From contig NZ_BJEA01000007.1 of assembly GCF_005405425.1 (NCBI RefSeq), positions 1 through 64,000 on the forward strand: DNA of 64,000 bases. The letters run 5' to 3'. A program made the position numbers and the translations under genes. Below are positions 50,601 through 59,375 of the stretch, piece after piece. Each line of letters opens with the position of its first letter. Position 1 is the first letter of the stretch. Under the pieces are notes generated by a model. That model saw only the letters and a program-made list of their open reading frames with translations. It ran no database searches and was not told the DNA's origin. The stretch is from Lactiplantibacillus modestisalitolerans. GTDB taxonomy: Bacteria > Bacillota > Bacilli > Lactobacillales > Lactobacillaceae.

Positions 50601-52804
50601 TGGCTGAAACCGCAAGTAGCGCTTTTGATTATCATCAAAAATTATTGCCAACAAACTTTCCGCGGAACGACGCTCTTATTAGGTATCGCCAGGACACCAA
50701 GTATCAGACCCAATTAAAAAAACGGCTCAACATTCCAATCGATAAGAAAGTCATTCTGTATGCACCTACTTACCGTGGTACTGGTGCCTTTGACTTTCAA
50801 TTAGATATTGAACGGCTACGAGCAACGCTGTCTGACGAATACGTTCTATTAATCCGACTTCATTATTTAGTTGCTAACACGAATAGTTTTAGCGCTTACG
50901 GATCGTTCGTTTACGATATGAGTGATTATCCTGACATCAACGACCTATATTTAGTTAGTGACGTCTTAATTACTGACTATTCTTCTGTCATGTTTGATTA
51001 CGCCCTATTACAACGACCGATGATTTTCTATGCTTATGATAAAGATTGGTATCTTGATCCAAAAAATCGAGGCGTATATCTAGATTATGAGCGTGAAATG
51101 CCTGGTCCGATTTGTACTACGACCGATAACCTAATTAGCTGTTTACAAAATTATGCTGATTTAAACACAAAATATGCAGCTAAAATTGATACGTTTAATG
51201 CTAAGTTTAATGATTACGCTACTCAACATGGTGACGCAAGTGCAACAACTATCGAACAGATTTTAAGTACCAAAGCTGCCGACCTGGATCAGATTCCTGA
51301 TAAAGGGGTTATTTGGAAAAAGTTCTGGCATTTGTTTATGATTCGCGACTTTCAGTCTCGCTTTCTTAATTATCTTGGCCGTAAACTACCTAAACGCAAT
51401 ATTATTATGTTTGAAAGTTTCTTTGGTCATCAATATTCCGATAACCCGAAAGCTATTTACGAGTACATCAAAGCACACTATCCAAAGTACAAGCTTTATT
51501 GGAATGTAAATAAAGATAATGTAGCCTTCTTTAAAGAGCATCATATTCCGTATATTACCCGGTTTGGGTATCGGGGTATTTTCAAACAAGCTCAGGCCAA
51601 ATATTGGATCACAAACGTTCGGCGGCCATTCCGTTGGAAAGTCCCACAGGGCACCACACTACTACAAACTTGGCACGGAACACCGCTAAAAACCATTGGG
51701 ACGGATGTGAATTTAGTGACCATGCCAGGTAATAACGTCGTTAAATATCATCGCCAAATCGTTAAAGATTCCCGACGCTGGGATTATTTACTGGCACCTA
51801 ATCAATATTCCGCCGATATCATGGTTCGCGCATTCCGTAAAAATGCTAACCAAATGATGCTAACTGGTTACCCACGGAACGATATTCTTGTAAACTATAC
51901 GCCTGAATTAGTCCAGCGTATTAAGTCTAACCTTGAAATCGAAAATTATCGTCACGTTGTACTATACGCACCCACTTGGCGTGATAATGAGTATGTTAAG
52001 GATAGCGAGTTCACTGCTAAACTTCATTTAGATTTAGATTTACTTCAACAGAAATTTGGTAATGATACTGTCTTTTTAATTCGAACCCATTACATGATTG
52101 CTAATTCACTCGATTTATCAGGTTACGATAACGTACTGAACGTCAGTGATTATGGCGATATTAACGAATTATATCTAATCAGTGACGTTCTAATTACCGA
52201 TTACTCTTCCGTTATGTTTGATTATGCTGTCCTTAAGCGACCGATGATTTTCTTTACCTACGATTTGGACGATTATGCTAACGAAATTCGTGGCTTTTAC
52301 TTTGACTTCCAGAGTCAAGTTCCAGGAGATATTGTCAAAACCAACGCTGAAGTAGTCACTGCTTTAGCAAACATTTTTAATGGCGACTGGCATCCAAATG
52401 AAAAATATCAACGTTTTGTCGATACTTACTGCCAATGGATGGATGGTCAAGCTACTAAACGAGTCGTAGAAGGCTTGTTTAATACAGATTTGACTTACCA
52501 TTACTTCGCGCCTACTGAATTAAAGTTACCAGAAACCAGTACAATTAAACCTGGTGCTTCAATGTGGAAGCAGAACAAAGATTTTCGTAATCGTCATGAC
52601 GTTTCGTTTATGGGTAATTATGATCCCACACAAAATCAGCAACAACCAACTGGGATGTTTAAAATTGAACAAATCATGCAATTAGAATCCTTGGGGACCC
52701 ATGCACTCCTTGGAATGAAATATGCAAAAGTAAGTTCAATCAAAAATACTAATGCCCCAACTATTTGGGTTGCATTAGATGACCTCAATATTATTTCAAT
52801 TTAA
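47651..52804 (+). CDS. Giant GT2 glycosyltransferase - double CDP-glycerol glycerophosphotransferase fusion
   Basis: 1717 aa from ATG 47651. Residues about 1-250: GT2 domain (TIVVTCYNIQNEIAECLDS; D94-G-D-D97 for metal-nucleotide sugar). About 250-350: helical. About 350-825: beta-rich segments of unrecognised type. About 840-1215: first Glyphos_transf domain (HGT His 942, RLH His 1071, LITDYSSVMFD). About 1240-1640: second domain (HGT His 1342, RTH His 1480, LITDYSSVMFD). All active-site histidines are kept in both. The protein could add both sugar and glycerol phosphate to a teichoic acid. Distinctly AT-rich. Confidence 0.9.
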   Translation: MTNKLLTIVVTCYNIQNEIAECLDSIVGTNFPKEQLDVLIIDDHSTDHTVTILDDYVAHYDYMRVLHKPDNEGISAARNSGIKMALGRYLAFVDGDDLVTVNAYSKLVYLAQSNNSDVVMGFVRRFDSLRDRGSYLHKFAITGNYTNTTLDAHPEFLYDTTVWNKVYRLSFLRDNQLNFINNIIYEDIPFTTAVHLASRKTTVTTSVVYKWRWRESGNSITQSRDALNNYHSRLNALNTIHQYLLDAGYSDNSALMEALRVKILKLDIPIYIENIADANEDYIYKLQELTFQFLTDPKWHLLEEKYLKSLPLKTQVQYWAIMQGNFELLKKYSYQKNFGQFKRQHGHYTFSAPGVPHSVLKKLYFKDNVLPVRQKLTGLKFHQDTETVTGSGMFRISTVPLKKKIGSSANKDETLTATLINLANQKQIPITFHRVTTPTYKRLLKSRSSWTNARYTFSFNVAEALAQLGSGDWNIQITDDLAHTYQVTSYLGAPKKASKQKISHLEGQDYILKTNYDPSWNLTFNVNDLAEETDQAELFLANPRLEQNNLIFDTNMSSSEKAIIQINQLGSIAGVLDTASQNIRFPIQTLTSSELNLSPEPLNHLDRVLNGFPQNLFGHFMKVVILDAATNSSIDYQRGETNIVNTLTAGNSRLVVSSTGVSTYWITKDYPAVKLALPESSVTDGNLRIQLTSENTNLMNWLSTPLDKSKLELISTNKEHRYSFTFAKLGLTQLDNQSLLVKIPLLNAQQLQILSGTYQFKFYVFQPEKSDAEIFVGEAAAAFTPENQLSTKLSSLAISTGNANIYWKVNSNNYPELRITQPFSGFFNRSKGRRAISYSVMYPLMRWLPLRKTMMFDAYWASKFDSNEKSMYEYLDKQHPEVKAIWTFTNDQTPITGNGIAVRKNTLKYWYYLATSKYLIQNTNLPNQYLKRRGQIEVETLHGTFLKYMGFDEPYFRTASARIQNNFARRIRRWDYMIVPSKYMAETASSAFDYHQKLLPTNFPRNDALIRYRQDTKYQTQLKKRLNIPIDKKVILYAPTYRGTGAFDFQLDIERLRATLSDEYVLLIRLHYLVANTNSFSAYGSFVYDMSDYPDINDLYLVSDVLITDYSSVMFDYALLQRPMIFYAYDKDWYLDPKNRGVYLDYEREMPGPICTTTDNLISCLQNYADLNTKYAAKIDTFNAKFNDYATQHGDASATTIEQILSTKAADLDQIPDKGVIWKKFWHLFMIRDFQSRFLNYLGRKLPKRNIIMFESFFGHQYSDNPKAIYEYIKAHYPKYKLYWNVNKDNVAFFKEHHIPYITRFGYRGIFKQAQAKYWITNVRRPFRWKVPQGTTLLQTWHGTPLKTIGTDVNLVTMPGNNVVKYHRQIVKDSRRWDYLLAPNQYSADIMVRAFRKNANQMMLTGYPRNDILVNYTPELVQRIKSNLEIENYRHVVLYAPTWRDNEYVKDSEFTAKLHLDLDLLQQKFGNDTVFLIRTHYMIANSLDLSGYDNVLNVSDYGDINELYLISDVLITDYSSVMFDYAVLKRPMIFFTYDLDDYANEIRGFYFDFQSQVPGDIVKTNAEVVTALANIFNGDWHPNEKYQRFVDTYCQWMDGQATKRVVEGLFNTDLTYHYFAPTELKLPETSTIKPGASMWKQNKDFRNRHDVSFMGNYDPTQNQQQPTGMFKIEQIMQLESLGTHALLGMKYAKVSSIKNTNAPTIWVALDDLNIISI

Positions 52805-52813
52805 TAATTACAG

Positions 52814-52849
52814 AAAAAGCTGGAAATGTTTTATTTTTCCAGCTTTTTT
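52814..52849 (+). terminator. Terminator of giant TagF fusion
   Basis: AAAAAGCTGGAAA and TTTCCAGCTTTTTT form a long helix directly after the stop codon. Confidence 0.85.
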
Positions 52850-53016
52850 ATCAGATATTTATGAATGACTTTGATAAGTATCAATTAAAACAACGAGCTA
52901 CTGAAATATAACATGTTGTTGCTATTAATCAGGAATGGTATTCTGGTTACTGGCTATAAGGCTATTACTTAATAAGTTCAAAAGTAAATCACACTATGTT
53001 AAGGAAGAAAATAGAA

Positions 53017-54765
53017 ATGAAAAAACATTATAAAAATCTACTCAATATATCATTTATTTCACTACTGATACTCATGCCAATAATCTTGCTGTTTCCTTTA
53101 ATACATACTGGAACACTTTCATATAAACTCGATACTTGGTTTCATTTAATGCGAATTTACGAAATGCGCCAATCAATTCTTTCCGGAAGTCTATTAGGAA
53201 CCCTAGGAAACATCTACACATTTGGTGGTGCTGGGCAAATTATAAACGGAATGTACCCGTCATTAGTTTTAAGAGTATTAGTAGCAATTACCTCTTGGCT
53301 TAGTCCCATCATGCAAGTTTATGCGATTATTTTACTAATTCTTATCGTAAGTAGCTTATCAAATTATTTTGTTTTTAAAAGTCTTAAATTTAAGGAAATA
53401 GACGCTTTTTTAGCTTCAATCGTAATGACTTATTCGTTAGAAGTATTCGTTCTACTTCAGGATGGTAGCTTTGGGTTAGGGATAGCCCTCTCCATTGTAC
53501 CCTGGCTATTCTGGGGATTATTAAACATTCGCGGTAATAATCTTCGGCAACGTAGAAACGCCTCTGTAACGATTGGTATAATCATTGGTCTCTTTTTTCT
53601 ATCACATATTATTTCAGCATTCTTCGGCATACTAATGGTTATTTGTACTGCCATTTTAGATTTAATAAATAAAAAATACAATTTTATAGAATATATCATT
53701 TCTGGAATTACCAGCATCATTATTGGTTTGCCAACGTTAATTATTACATTAGTGTTTGGTAAAGAATCACTATCAGTTTCTTCTTTTGGTAGATCTCCTA
53801 AATCAATATTTGAAACTTTTTTGCCGCTTTTTAAAGCTAATTCTGGAACAGCATACTTTGGCTGGACTGCATTTACATGCTTAGCTGCTTTTTACGTGCT
53901 AGTTACATTTCTGAAACACAAAGAATGGTCTTCACTTAAAACAATTGCTCTGATTACTATCCTCTTTGGCACTGATTTAGGCTACGTTAAACTATTTGAC
54001 TTTATGCAATTTCCAGAAAGATTTTGGATTTTTGGAATGCTATTATGCGTATTTATTCTTATTTTAGAGCAATTTCCGGGTAATAATACATTAAAGTGGA
54101 TTATCTGTTTACTCGCTTTCATACCTGCTCTAAACACCGCTACAAATTATTACAGAAACTTGTCAGAGCAGCCTTTGTGGCAAGAAACCGATTTAGAATA
54201 TCATCGATATACTTCCAAATTAAATAATAAGTCTTATGATTATGAAAAGTTTTATTCATTCAGGACATACGTAGACTACCTTCCAAAAGAACAGGAAAAA
54301 TATAAATTACCCGATCCAAAGGGCATGTGGTCCTCAAAAGAAATGAATGACGCTAATTATGCACATTCAGTTAGGAAAAGTAATTTTAAAATCGATGAAA
54401 TTAAAACAAATAAAAAGCAAAAAGTAATTCCTTTTAATCCAATAAAGAACCAACAAGCGCATAAAAATACGATGAGTATGACAATTCATATCAACAATAA
54501 TGGAACGTACGACTTGCCATTTTGGTTTTACAAATCAATTCCATATAACGTCCAAGTTAATAACAGCGAAGTTAAAGCAAAAGCATCCAGCCAAGGTAGG
54601 CTTAGTTTATTTTTACGTAAGGGCACTAGTCATGTAAAAATAACACAGTCAATGCCATTTTATCTGGTTATTACTTACGCTATTAGTGGATTAGCAATAA
54701 TCGGTACCCTACTATATTTATTTTTAAGAAAAAGAAGAAAAGTACACATGTCATATGAGCCGTAA
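53017..54765 (+). CDS. Polytopic GT-C-like membrane protein, relative of 38533 gene
   Basis: 582 aa from ATG 53017 (SD AAGGAAG, about 10 nt); an earlier ATG at 52996 lies before that SD. About eleven helices, then an extracytoplasmic domain and a final helix, ending RKRRKVHMSYEP. After helix 1, KLDTWFHLMRIYEMRQSILSG and NGMYPSLVLRVL correspond to DGDIHLARMESIYQ and NAMYPWLTLL in the 38533 protein. Very AT-rich. With tagF neighbours it probably modifies teichoic acid or a polysaccharide with sugar from a lipid carrier; this is inference. Confidence 0.6.
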   Translation: MKKHYKNLLNISFISLLILMPIILLFPLIHTGTLSYKLDTWFHLMRIYEMRQSILSGSLLGTLGNIYTFGGAGQIINGMYPSLVLRVLVAITSWLSPIMQVYAIILLILIVSSLSNYFVFKSLKFKEIDAFLASIVMTYSLEVFVLLQDGSFGLGIALSIVPWLFWGLLNIRGNNLRQRRNASVTIGIIIGLFFLSHIISAFFGILMVICTAILDLINKKYNFIEYIISGITSIIIGLPTLIITLVFGKESLSVSSFGRSPKSIFETFLPLFKANSGTAYFGWTAFTCLAAFYVLVTFLKHKEWSSLKTIALITILFGTDLGYVKLFDFMQFPERFWIFGMLLCVFILILEQFPGNNTLKWIICLLAFIPALNTATNYYRNLSEQPLWQETDLEYHRYTSKLNNKSYDYEKFYSFRTYVDYLPKEQEKYKLPDPKGMWSSKEMNDANYAHSVRKSNFKIDEIKTNKKQKVIPFNPIKNQQAHKNTMSMTIHINNNGTYDLPFWFYKSIPYNVQVNNSEVKAKASSQGRLSLFLRKGTSHVKITQSMPFYLVITYAISGLAIIGTLLYLFLRKRRKVHMSYEP

Positions 54766-54836
54766 TTTGAATAGCGAAAAATCAGTAGAAACTATCCTAT
54801 AAAGTATTCGTGGCTTCGGCTAAAAAACTTAACGGC

Positions 54837-54874
54837 AAAAAAGTGTCATCGCAAATACCGCGATGACACTTTTT
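54837..54874. terminator. Bidirectional terminator between convergent genes
   Basis: AAAAAGTGTCATCG and CGATGACACTTTTT pair perfectly around a 10-nt loop; ends both the 53017 gene and the alpha-galactosidase operon. Confidence 0.85.
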
Positions 54875-54886
54875 GCATACAATCTC

Positions 54887-57085
54887 TTATTCCCCAACCG
54901 CCTTAAAATGATAAACGTGAGAACTAAAGTCCTTAGCCACTAAATCTTCGTAGAAGCCGGTGTTAACTAGTTCGTCACCACCGATAACGGCCCCGGTCTC
55001 AACGTTTTGATAAACGCGGTCCGGATCCAAGCCCGCCAGCTTCAACAACTTAAATTCCGGCTGCGCTTCTGACAAGATTTTGAATGAGAAGACCACCACA
55101 TCCGTTTGCGCCTCGTTAACGAATAACCACGCGTACCGGTTAGCCGTCCGTACTAAGCGGATAAAGGTGCCGTACTGGACCGTTTGGCGAATCTGCTTGT
55201 AAAACGCAACCTGGTTCTTAACCGCTGCCTTTTCAGCATCCGTCATCTGCGTTAAATCAAGCTCATAGCCCAGGACGCCGCTCATTGCCACGTGACCACG
55301 GGTCTCAAACGACGTTTTCCGACCAGTCTGCTGGTTCGGGCTAACCGAAACGTGGGCTTCCATCGATGACATCGGGTAAGCCACCGAAGTCCCGTATTGA
55401 ATTTGTAAACGAGCAATCGCATCGGTATTATCACTCACCCACGACTGTGGCATGTAGTACAACAACCCAGTATCGAAGCGTCCGCCACCACCGGAACAGC
55501 CTTCCCATAAAATGTCTGGGTACTCCGTCGTTAATTCTTCCAACAGCTGGTAAAGACCCAGTACGTAGCGGTGTAAGACTTCCCCCTGACGTTCAGCTGG
55601 CAAGGCCGCCGAATAAACGTCGGTAATGTGACGATTCATATCCCACTTAATGTATTCGATCTGACACTTGTCTAAAACGGCCCGTAACTGTTGATGTACG
55701 TTCTCGCGAACTTCTGGCCGGCCCAAGTCGAGCACGTACTGTTGCCGCGAAACGCTTGGTTGCCGCCCCGGCACCTTCAACATGTAGTCGGGATGGTTAC
55801 GATAGAGGTCGGAATCAATTGAAATCATTTCCGGTTCCACCCACAGACCAAACTGCAAACCCTGGTCATGCACGTACTGTGAGAAGTGGTCCAAGCCTGC
55901 CGGGAACTTCTTCTGATCAATGTACCAGTCACCCAGCGACGAATCGTCCCGATCACGGTGACCAAACCAACCATCGTCCAGCACAAACATTTCTAAACCG
56001 AGGTTCTTCGCTTCATCCACGATTGGCCGCAACTTTTCTTCGTTAAAGTCCCAGAACGTGGCCTCCCAGTTGTTGACCAAAATTGGCCGGGGTTGGTGCT
56101 TGAACTTGCCCCGCGCGACCCGATCGCGTAACAAGCTGTGTAACGTCTTACTCATGCCATTTAAACCAGCATCCGAATACGTTAACAAGACTTCTGGTGT
56201 CTGGAAATGGTCGCTTGGATCCAGTTCCCAATCAAACTGATCATCGTTAATTCCGGCTAAAACCCGCACGGCTCCGAACTGATCTTTTTCTAATAGTTCT
56301 TGATGGTTCCCGGAGTAAACTAAACTAATCCCGTAAACGCGCCCCTGAAATTCCGTGGTCTCTGGATCACAGACGGCGATGAAATTATTCATTTGGTGAC
56401 TGGTCGTTCCGCGGCGACTGCCAAACGACTTCACGCCAAAGCCGATTGGCTCACGTTCTAAGTGCCGTTCGTTTGCGTGCGCCCCCGGGAAGGACAAAAC
56501 TTCCTTGGGTTCCGCCGGCAAATCTAATTGCATCGACGCAATTTTTTCAATGTTGACCGCTTGATCACCATGATTAACCAATTCCACCGACCGCGCCACC
56601 ACGTTGCGGTCCCGGTAAATCGTATACTTCAAAATTAATTCCAATTTGCTAGGCGCATCGGTCAAACTGACCTTCAGGGTTTGCGCCTCCGCGTCTTTTT
56701 CCACGTAAGCCGCTGGTAGCCCTGCTAACCGCGGTTTTCCCCATTCAATCGAATGGTGATCATAAGTGAAGAAGGCTGAGCGGGTGCCGTCCGCTTGGCG
56801 AATAATCGTTGCGGGCGTCCGGAAATCACCGTCACCAGCACTACTATATTCTTGGAGGAGAAAGTCGAGTGAATAGTCCCGCTCCGTTGCCCCCGGTAAG
56901 TTATCGGAAAATCCGCGGTCGCGCCGCGGATTCTTCAACTGGCCGTGGTACTGCCGAATCCGTTTACCGTAGTAGAGGTGCGCTAAGAAGCCACCCTCCT
57001 CAATTCCTAAAACGTAGGAAATTTCATCGTTGTGTAAATGGAACGTGCGTTGCGCTTCATCAAACTCAATTAAATTCGTCGTCAT
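54887..57085 (-). CDS. Alpha-galactosidase, GH36
   Basis: 732 aa, full length for the bacterial AgaA/MelA type. Central barrel carries nucleophile D482 in IKWDMNRHITD and acid/base D552 in SDNTDAI; the cysteine-containing loop WEGCSGGGGRFD precedes it. It removes alpha-1,6-galactose from melibiose, raffinose and stachyose in the cytoplasm (no signal peptide). 14 bp downstream of the permease gene, whose EIIA-regulated import supplies it. Confidence 0.95.
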   Translation of the reverse strand: MTTNLIEFDEAQRTFHLHNDEISYVLGIEEGGFLAHLYYGKRIRQYHGQLKNPRRDRGFSDNLPGATERDYSLDFLLQEYSSAGDGDFRTPATIIRQADGTRSAFFTYDHHSIEWGKPRLAGLPAAYVEKDAEAQTLKVSLTDAPSKLELILKYTIYRDRNVVARSVELVNHGDQAVNIEKIASMQLDLPAEPKEVLSFPGAHANERHLEREPIGFGVKSFGSRRGTTSHQMNNFIAVCDPETTEFQGRVYGISLVYSGNHQELLEKDQFGAVRVLAGINDDQFDWELDPSDHFQTPEVLLTYSDAGLNGMSKTLHSLLRDRVARGKFKHQPRPILVNNWEATFWDFNEEKLRPIVDEAKNLGLEMFVLDDGWFGHRDRDDSSLGDWYIDQKKFPAGLDHFSQYVHDQGLQFGLWVEPEMISIDSDLYRNHPDYMLKVPGRQPSVSRQQYVLDLGRPEVRENVHQQLRAVLDKCQIEYIKWDMNRHITDVYSAALPAERQGEVLHRYVLGLYQLLEELTTEYPDILWEGCSGGGGRFDTGLLYYMPQSWVSDNTDAIARLQIQYGTSVAYPMSSMEAHVSVSPNQQTGRKTSFETRGHVAMSGVLGYELDLTQMTDAEKAAVKNQVAFYKQIRQTVQYGTFIRLVRTANRYAWLFVNEAQTDVVVFSFKILSEAQPEFKLLKLAGLDPDRVYQNVETGAVIGGDELVNTGFYEDLVAKDFSSHVYHFKAVGE

Positions 57086-57099
57086 TATATCGGCTCCTT

Positions 57100-59046
57100 T
57101 TATTTTGTTAACGTTGCAATCGTGACATCGTTCGCCGTAACGGTCTCGCCCGGCCGTACGTTTAGTTTAAAGTCCTTAAACTTCGCGCTGTTCGTGACGA
57201 CCACCGCCACCGTATCGTCTAAGCCCGCCTTTTGAATGGCTGGATCCCAGAATTCGATCAACTCAGTTCCCTGCTTGACCGCCTGGCCTTCCGTGACGTA
57301 GCTCACGAAACCAGTTCCGTTCATCGAAACGGTATCAAAACCAACGTGGATCAGCAGTGCGACCCCGTCCGCGGTGACCATCCCAATCGCGTGACGCGTT
57401 TCAAAAACCCGGCTAATCTGGGCATCAAACGGCGCCAGCACCTTGCCGTCCGTCGGCTTAATCGCAAACCCTTGACCAACTTGCCCGCTCGCAAAGGTTG
57501 CGTCTGAAACACTAGCTAAATCAACCACCGTCCCGTTAATTGGTGAGCTGACAGCGACCGTAGTATCCGTAGCGACCGCTTCTTCAGGGGTGAGCGTTTT
57601 ACCCCACGTTTTTTCAAGGGATTCCACGATTTCAGCGTGCTTAGCCTCCGTCAACGTAGACTTCTTCCAGAAAATGAACATTGCAATGATCAGTAAAACG
57701 GCCGGAACCGCGAACATCATGACCTTGAACTTGGCCTGACCAGCGGCGGTAATCGAAGCCGCCGTTGCACCAGACGTCATCCCAGCAATTACGGCAACTT
57801 GTCCAACGACCCCGTTCGAAATCGCGCCACCTAACTTATCCAGCAGGGGCCGAATCGAAAGCGTCAAGGATTCGTCCCGGTGTCCCAACTTCCATTGTCC
57901 GTATTCCACGGAGTCCGTAATAATCATCAGTACGACCAAGAACACCACCGCTTGCGGAACTTGGAACATTTCAGCCGCCGTTAAGACCAACCAGAAATTC
58001 TTGCCGGCAACCGCAAACAAGGCGATCCCAGCAAGCATAATCGCAATACAACTTGCGAAAACGCGCTTGCGGTTAAACTTATCAACCAACTTGGGAAAGA
58101 TTGAAACGGAAACTAGACTAATAATAATGTTGACCGTTTGGAAAACGGAGAACAGCGTTGACTTGCCTAAAATAAAGGTAAAGTAGTACAAAACTAACGA
58201 GTTTAAAATGTTGATCCCGATGGCGTAAATCCCATAGGTCAAAGCAATCCACATCAACTGGTCATTTTGGGCTAGCGTCTTAAAGATTTTTTTAAACCCA
58301 ACCGTATTTTCTTTGTTCTTCCGTAAATCAGATTGAACTTCATGGGTCCCCAGACCAACGATGATCGCCGTCACAATCCCAACGATTGCTACCATCAGCC
58401 CAAAGGCAAACCAACCGCGCTCATCACCAGTCCCACCGGCTTTATTCAGTGAGAAGAATAGGACCAGTGGCATCACAATCACCCCAACGAGGCCCCCACC
58501 TAAGGTTGAACCAACCCGGGCAGACGACGCCGTCCGTTCCCGTTCAGCGGAACTAAACGACAAGGCTGGAATCATTGACCAAAACGCAACGTCCTTAAAG
58601 GAATAAAAAATATCCATCGTAATGTATAAAATGGCAAAAACAACTAAGTAAAGGGCCGGATGCGTCCGGTTAATACCCCCTAGGTCGGTGAAAAGTAGTA
58701 ATAACGCAATCGACGTTACTGTCCCACCAACAACGACCCACGGTTTAAACTGACCAAAACGCGTTTTCGTTCGGTCAATCCAATTTCCAATGAACGGATC
58801 AATAATTAACTCAACCACCCGCAGGACGGCAATAATCGTTGTGATGTATAAAATCATCCGGTTATTATGGGCCTGATTGCCCCCGTTAAAGAGGTGGGTC
58901 GTTACGAACATGATAAAGTACGTTGACAGCGCTCCGTAGAACATGTCGTTCCCAAACGCCCCAAACGCGTATGATACCCGCGAAATTACTTTTTGCGTGG
59001 TACTTTGGGTTGCTCCCGGCGTACCCGCTAAAACTTTCTGTGCCAT
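57100..59046 (-). CDS. GPH-family galactoside permease with C-terminal EIIA domain (RafP/LacS type)
   Basis: 648 aa. Residues about 15-460 are a 12-helix glycoside:cation symporter (SYAFGAFGNDMFYGALSTYF; IDPFIGNWIDRTKTRFGQFKP). About 500-640 is an EIIA(Glc)-like domain with H552 (RHAIG) and H567 (LLIHVGFDTV), both intact, so HPr can phosphorylate it and tune transport. Imports melibiose or raffinose for the adjacent alpha-galactosidase. Controlled by a promoter with cre and LacI-type operator (59105-59165). Confidence 0.93.
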   Translation of the reverse strand: MAQKVLAGTPGATQSTTQKVISRVSYAFGAFGNDMFYGALSTYFIMFVTTHLFNGGNQAHNNRMILYITTIIAVLRVVELIIDPFIGNWIDRTKTRFGQFKPWVVVGGTVTSIALLLLFTDLGGINRTHPALYLVVFAILYITMDIFYSFKDVAFWSMIPALSFSSAERERTASSARVGSTLGGGLVGVIVMPLVLFFSLNKAGGTGDERGWFAFGLMVAIVGIVTAIIVGLGTHEVQSDLRKNKENTVGFKKIFKTLAQNDQLMWIALTYGIYAIGINILNSLVLYYFTFILGKSTLFSVFQTVNIIISLVSVSIFPKLVDKFNRKRVFASCIAIMLAGIALFAVAGKNFWLVLTAAEMFQVPQAVVFLVVLMIITDSVEYGQWKLGHRDESLTLSIRPLLDKLGGAISNGVVGQVAVIAGMTSGATAASITAAGQAKFKVMMFAVPAVLLIIAMFIFWKKSTLTEAKHAEIVESLEKTWGKTLTPEEAVATDTTVAVSSPINGTVVDLASVSDATFASGQVGQGFAIKPTDGKVLAPFDAQISRVFETRHAIGMVTADGVALLIHVGFDTVSMNGTGFVSYVTEGQAVKQGTELIEFWDPAIQKAGLDDTVAVVVTNSAKFKDFKLNVRPGETVTANDVTIATLTK

Positions 59047-59104
59047 ATTGTCCTCTCCCAGCTAATCACGATCCATCCAAGTCGGCCGTTTACTTAAACT
59101 CGAT

Positions 59105-59165
59105 GTAATCGTTTACTTGTTTACTTAACGATTGTTATTGTAACCGGTTTCTTTTTAAGATGCAA
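59105..59165 (-). promoter_or_regulatory. Control region of alpha-galactoside operon: promoter, cre, LacI operator
   Basis: Minus-strand promoter TTGCAT (59160-59165), 17-bp spacer, TACAAT (59137-59142). A cre-like AAGCGCTTGCA overlaps the -35. GTAATCGTTTAC (59105-59116) lies downstream of the start and matches GTAAACGTTTGC before the lacI gene (60485-60496), so both are probably bound by the neighbouring LacI-type repressor. Confidence 0.65.
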
Positions 59166-59287
59166 GCGCTTTTTTGAATTAAGTTCATAAAAGCCGTGCG
59201 TTCATCCGCTAGTAGTTTCGGCTATAAAGCTAAGCTTATTATTGATTACGCCAATCCGTTTCATTATGTTTACCAATTAACGTAACG

Positions 59288-59320
59288 AAAAGAAGGTGCC
59301 CGTTTAAGGCACCTTCTTTC
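59288..59320. terminator. Terminator of lacI-family gene
   Basis: AAAGAAGGTGCC and GGCACCTTCTTT form a perfect 12-bp helix. It separates the regulator from the galactoside operon. Confidence 0.85.
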
Positions 59321-59375
59321 TGTTGTCCACTATCATCAATTTAGTAACCGCTATCATTTCAACCCAGGTTACTAC

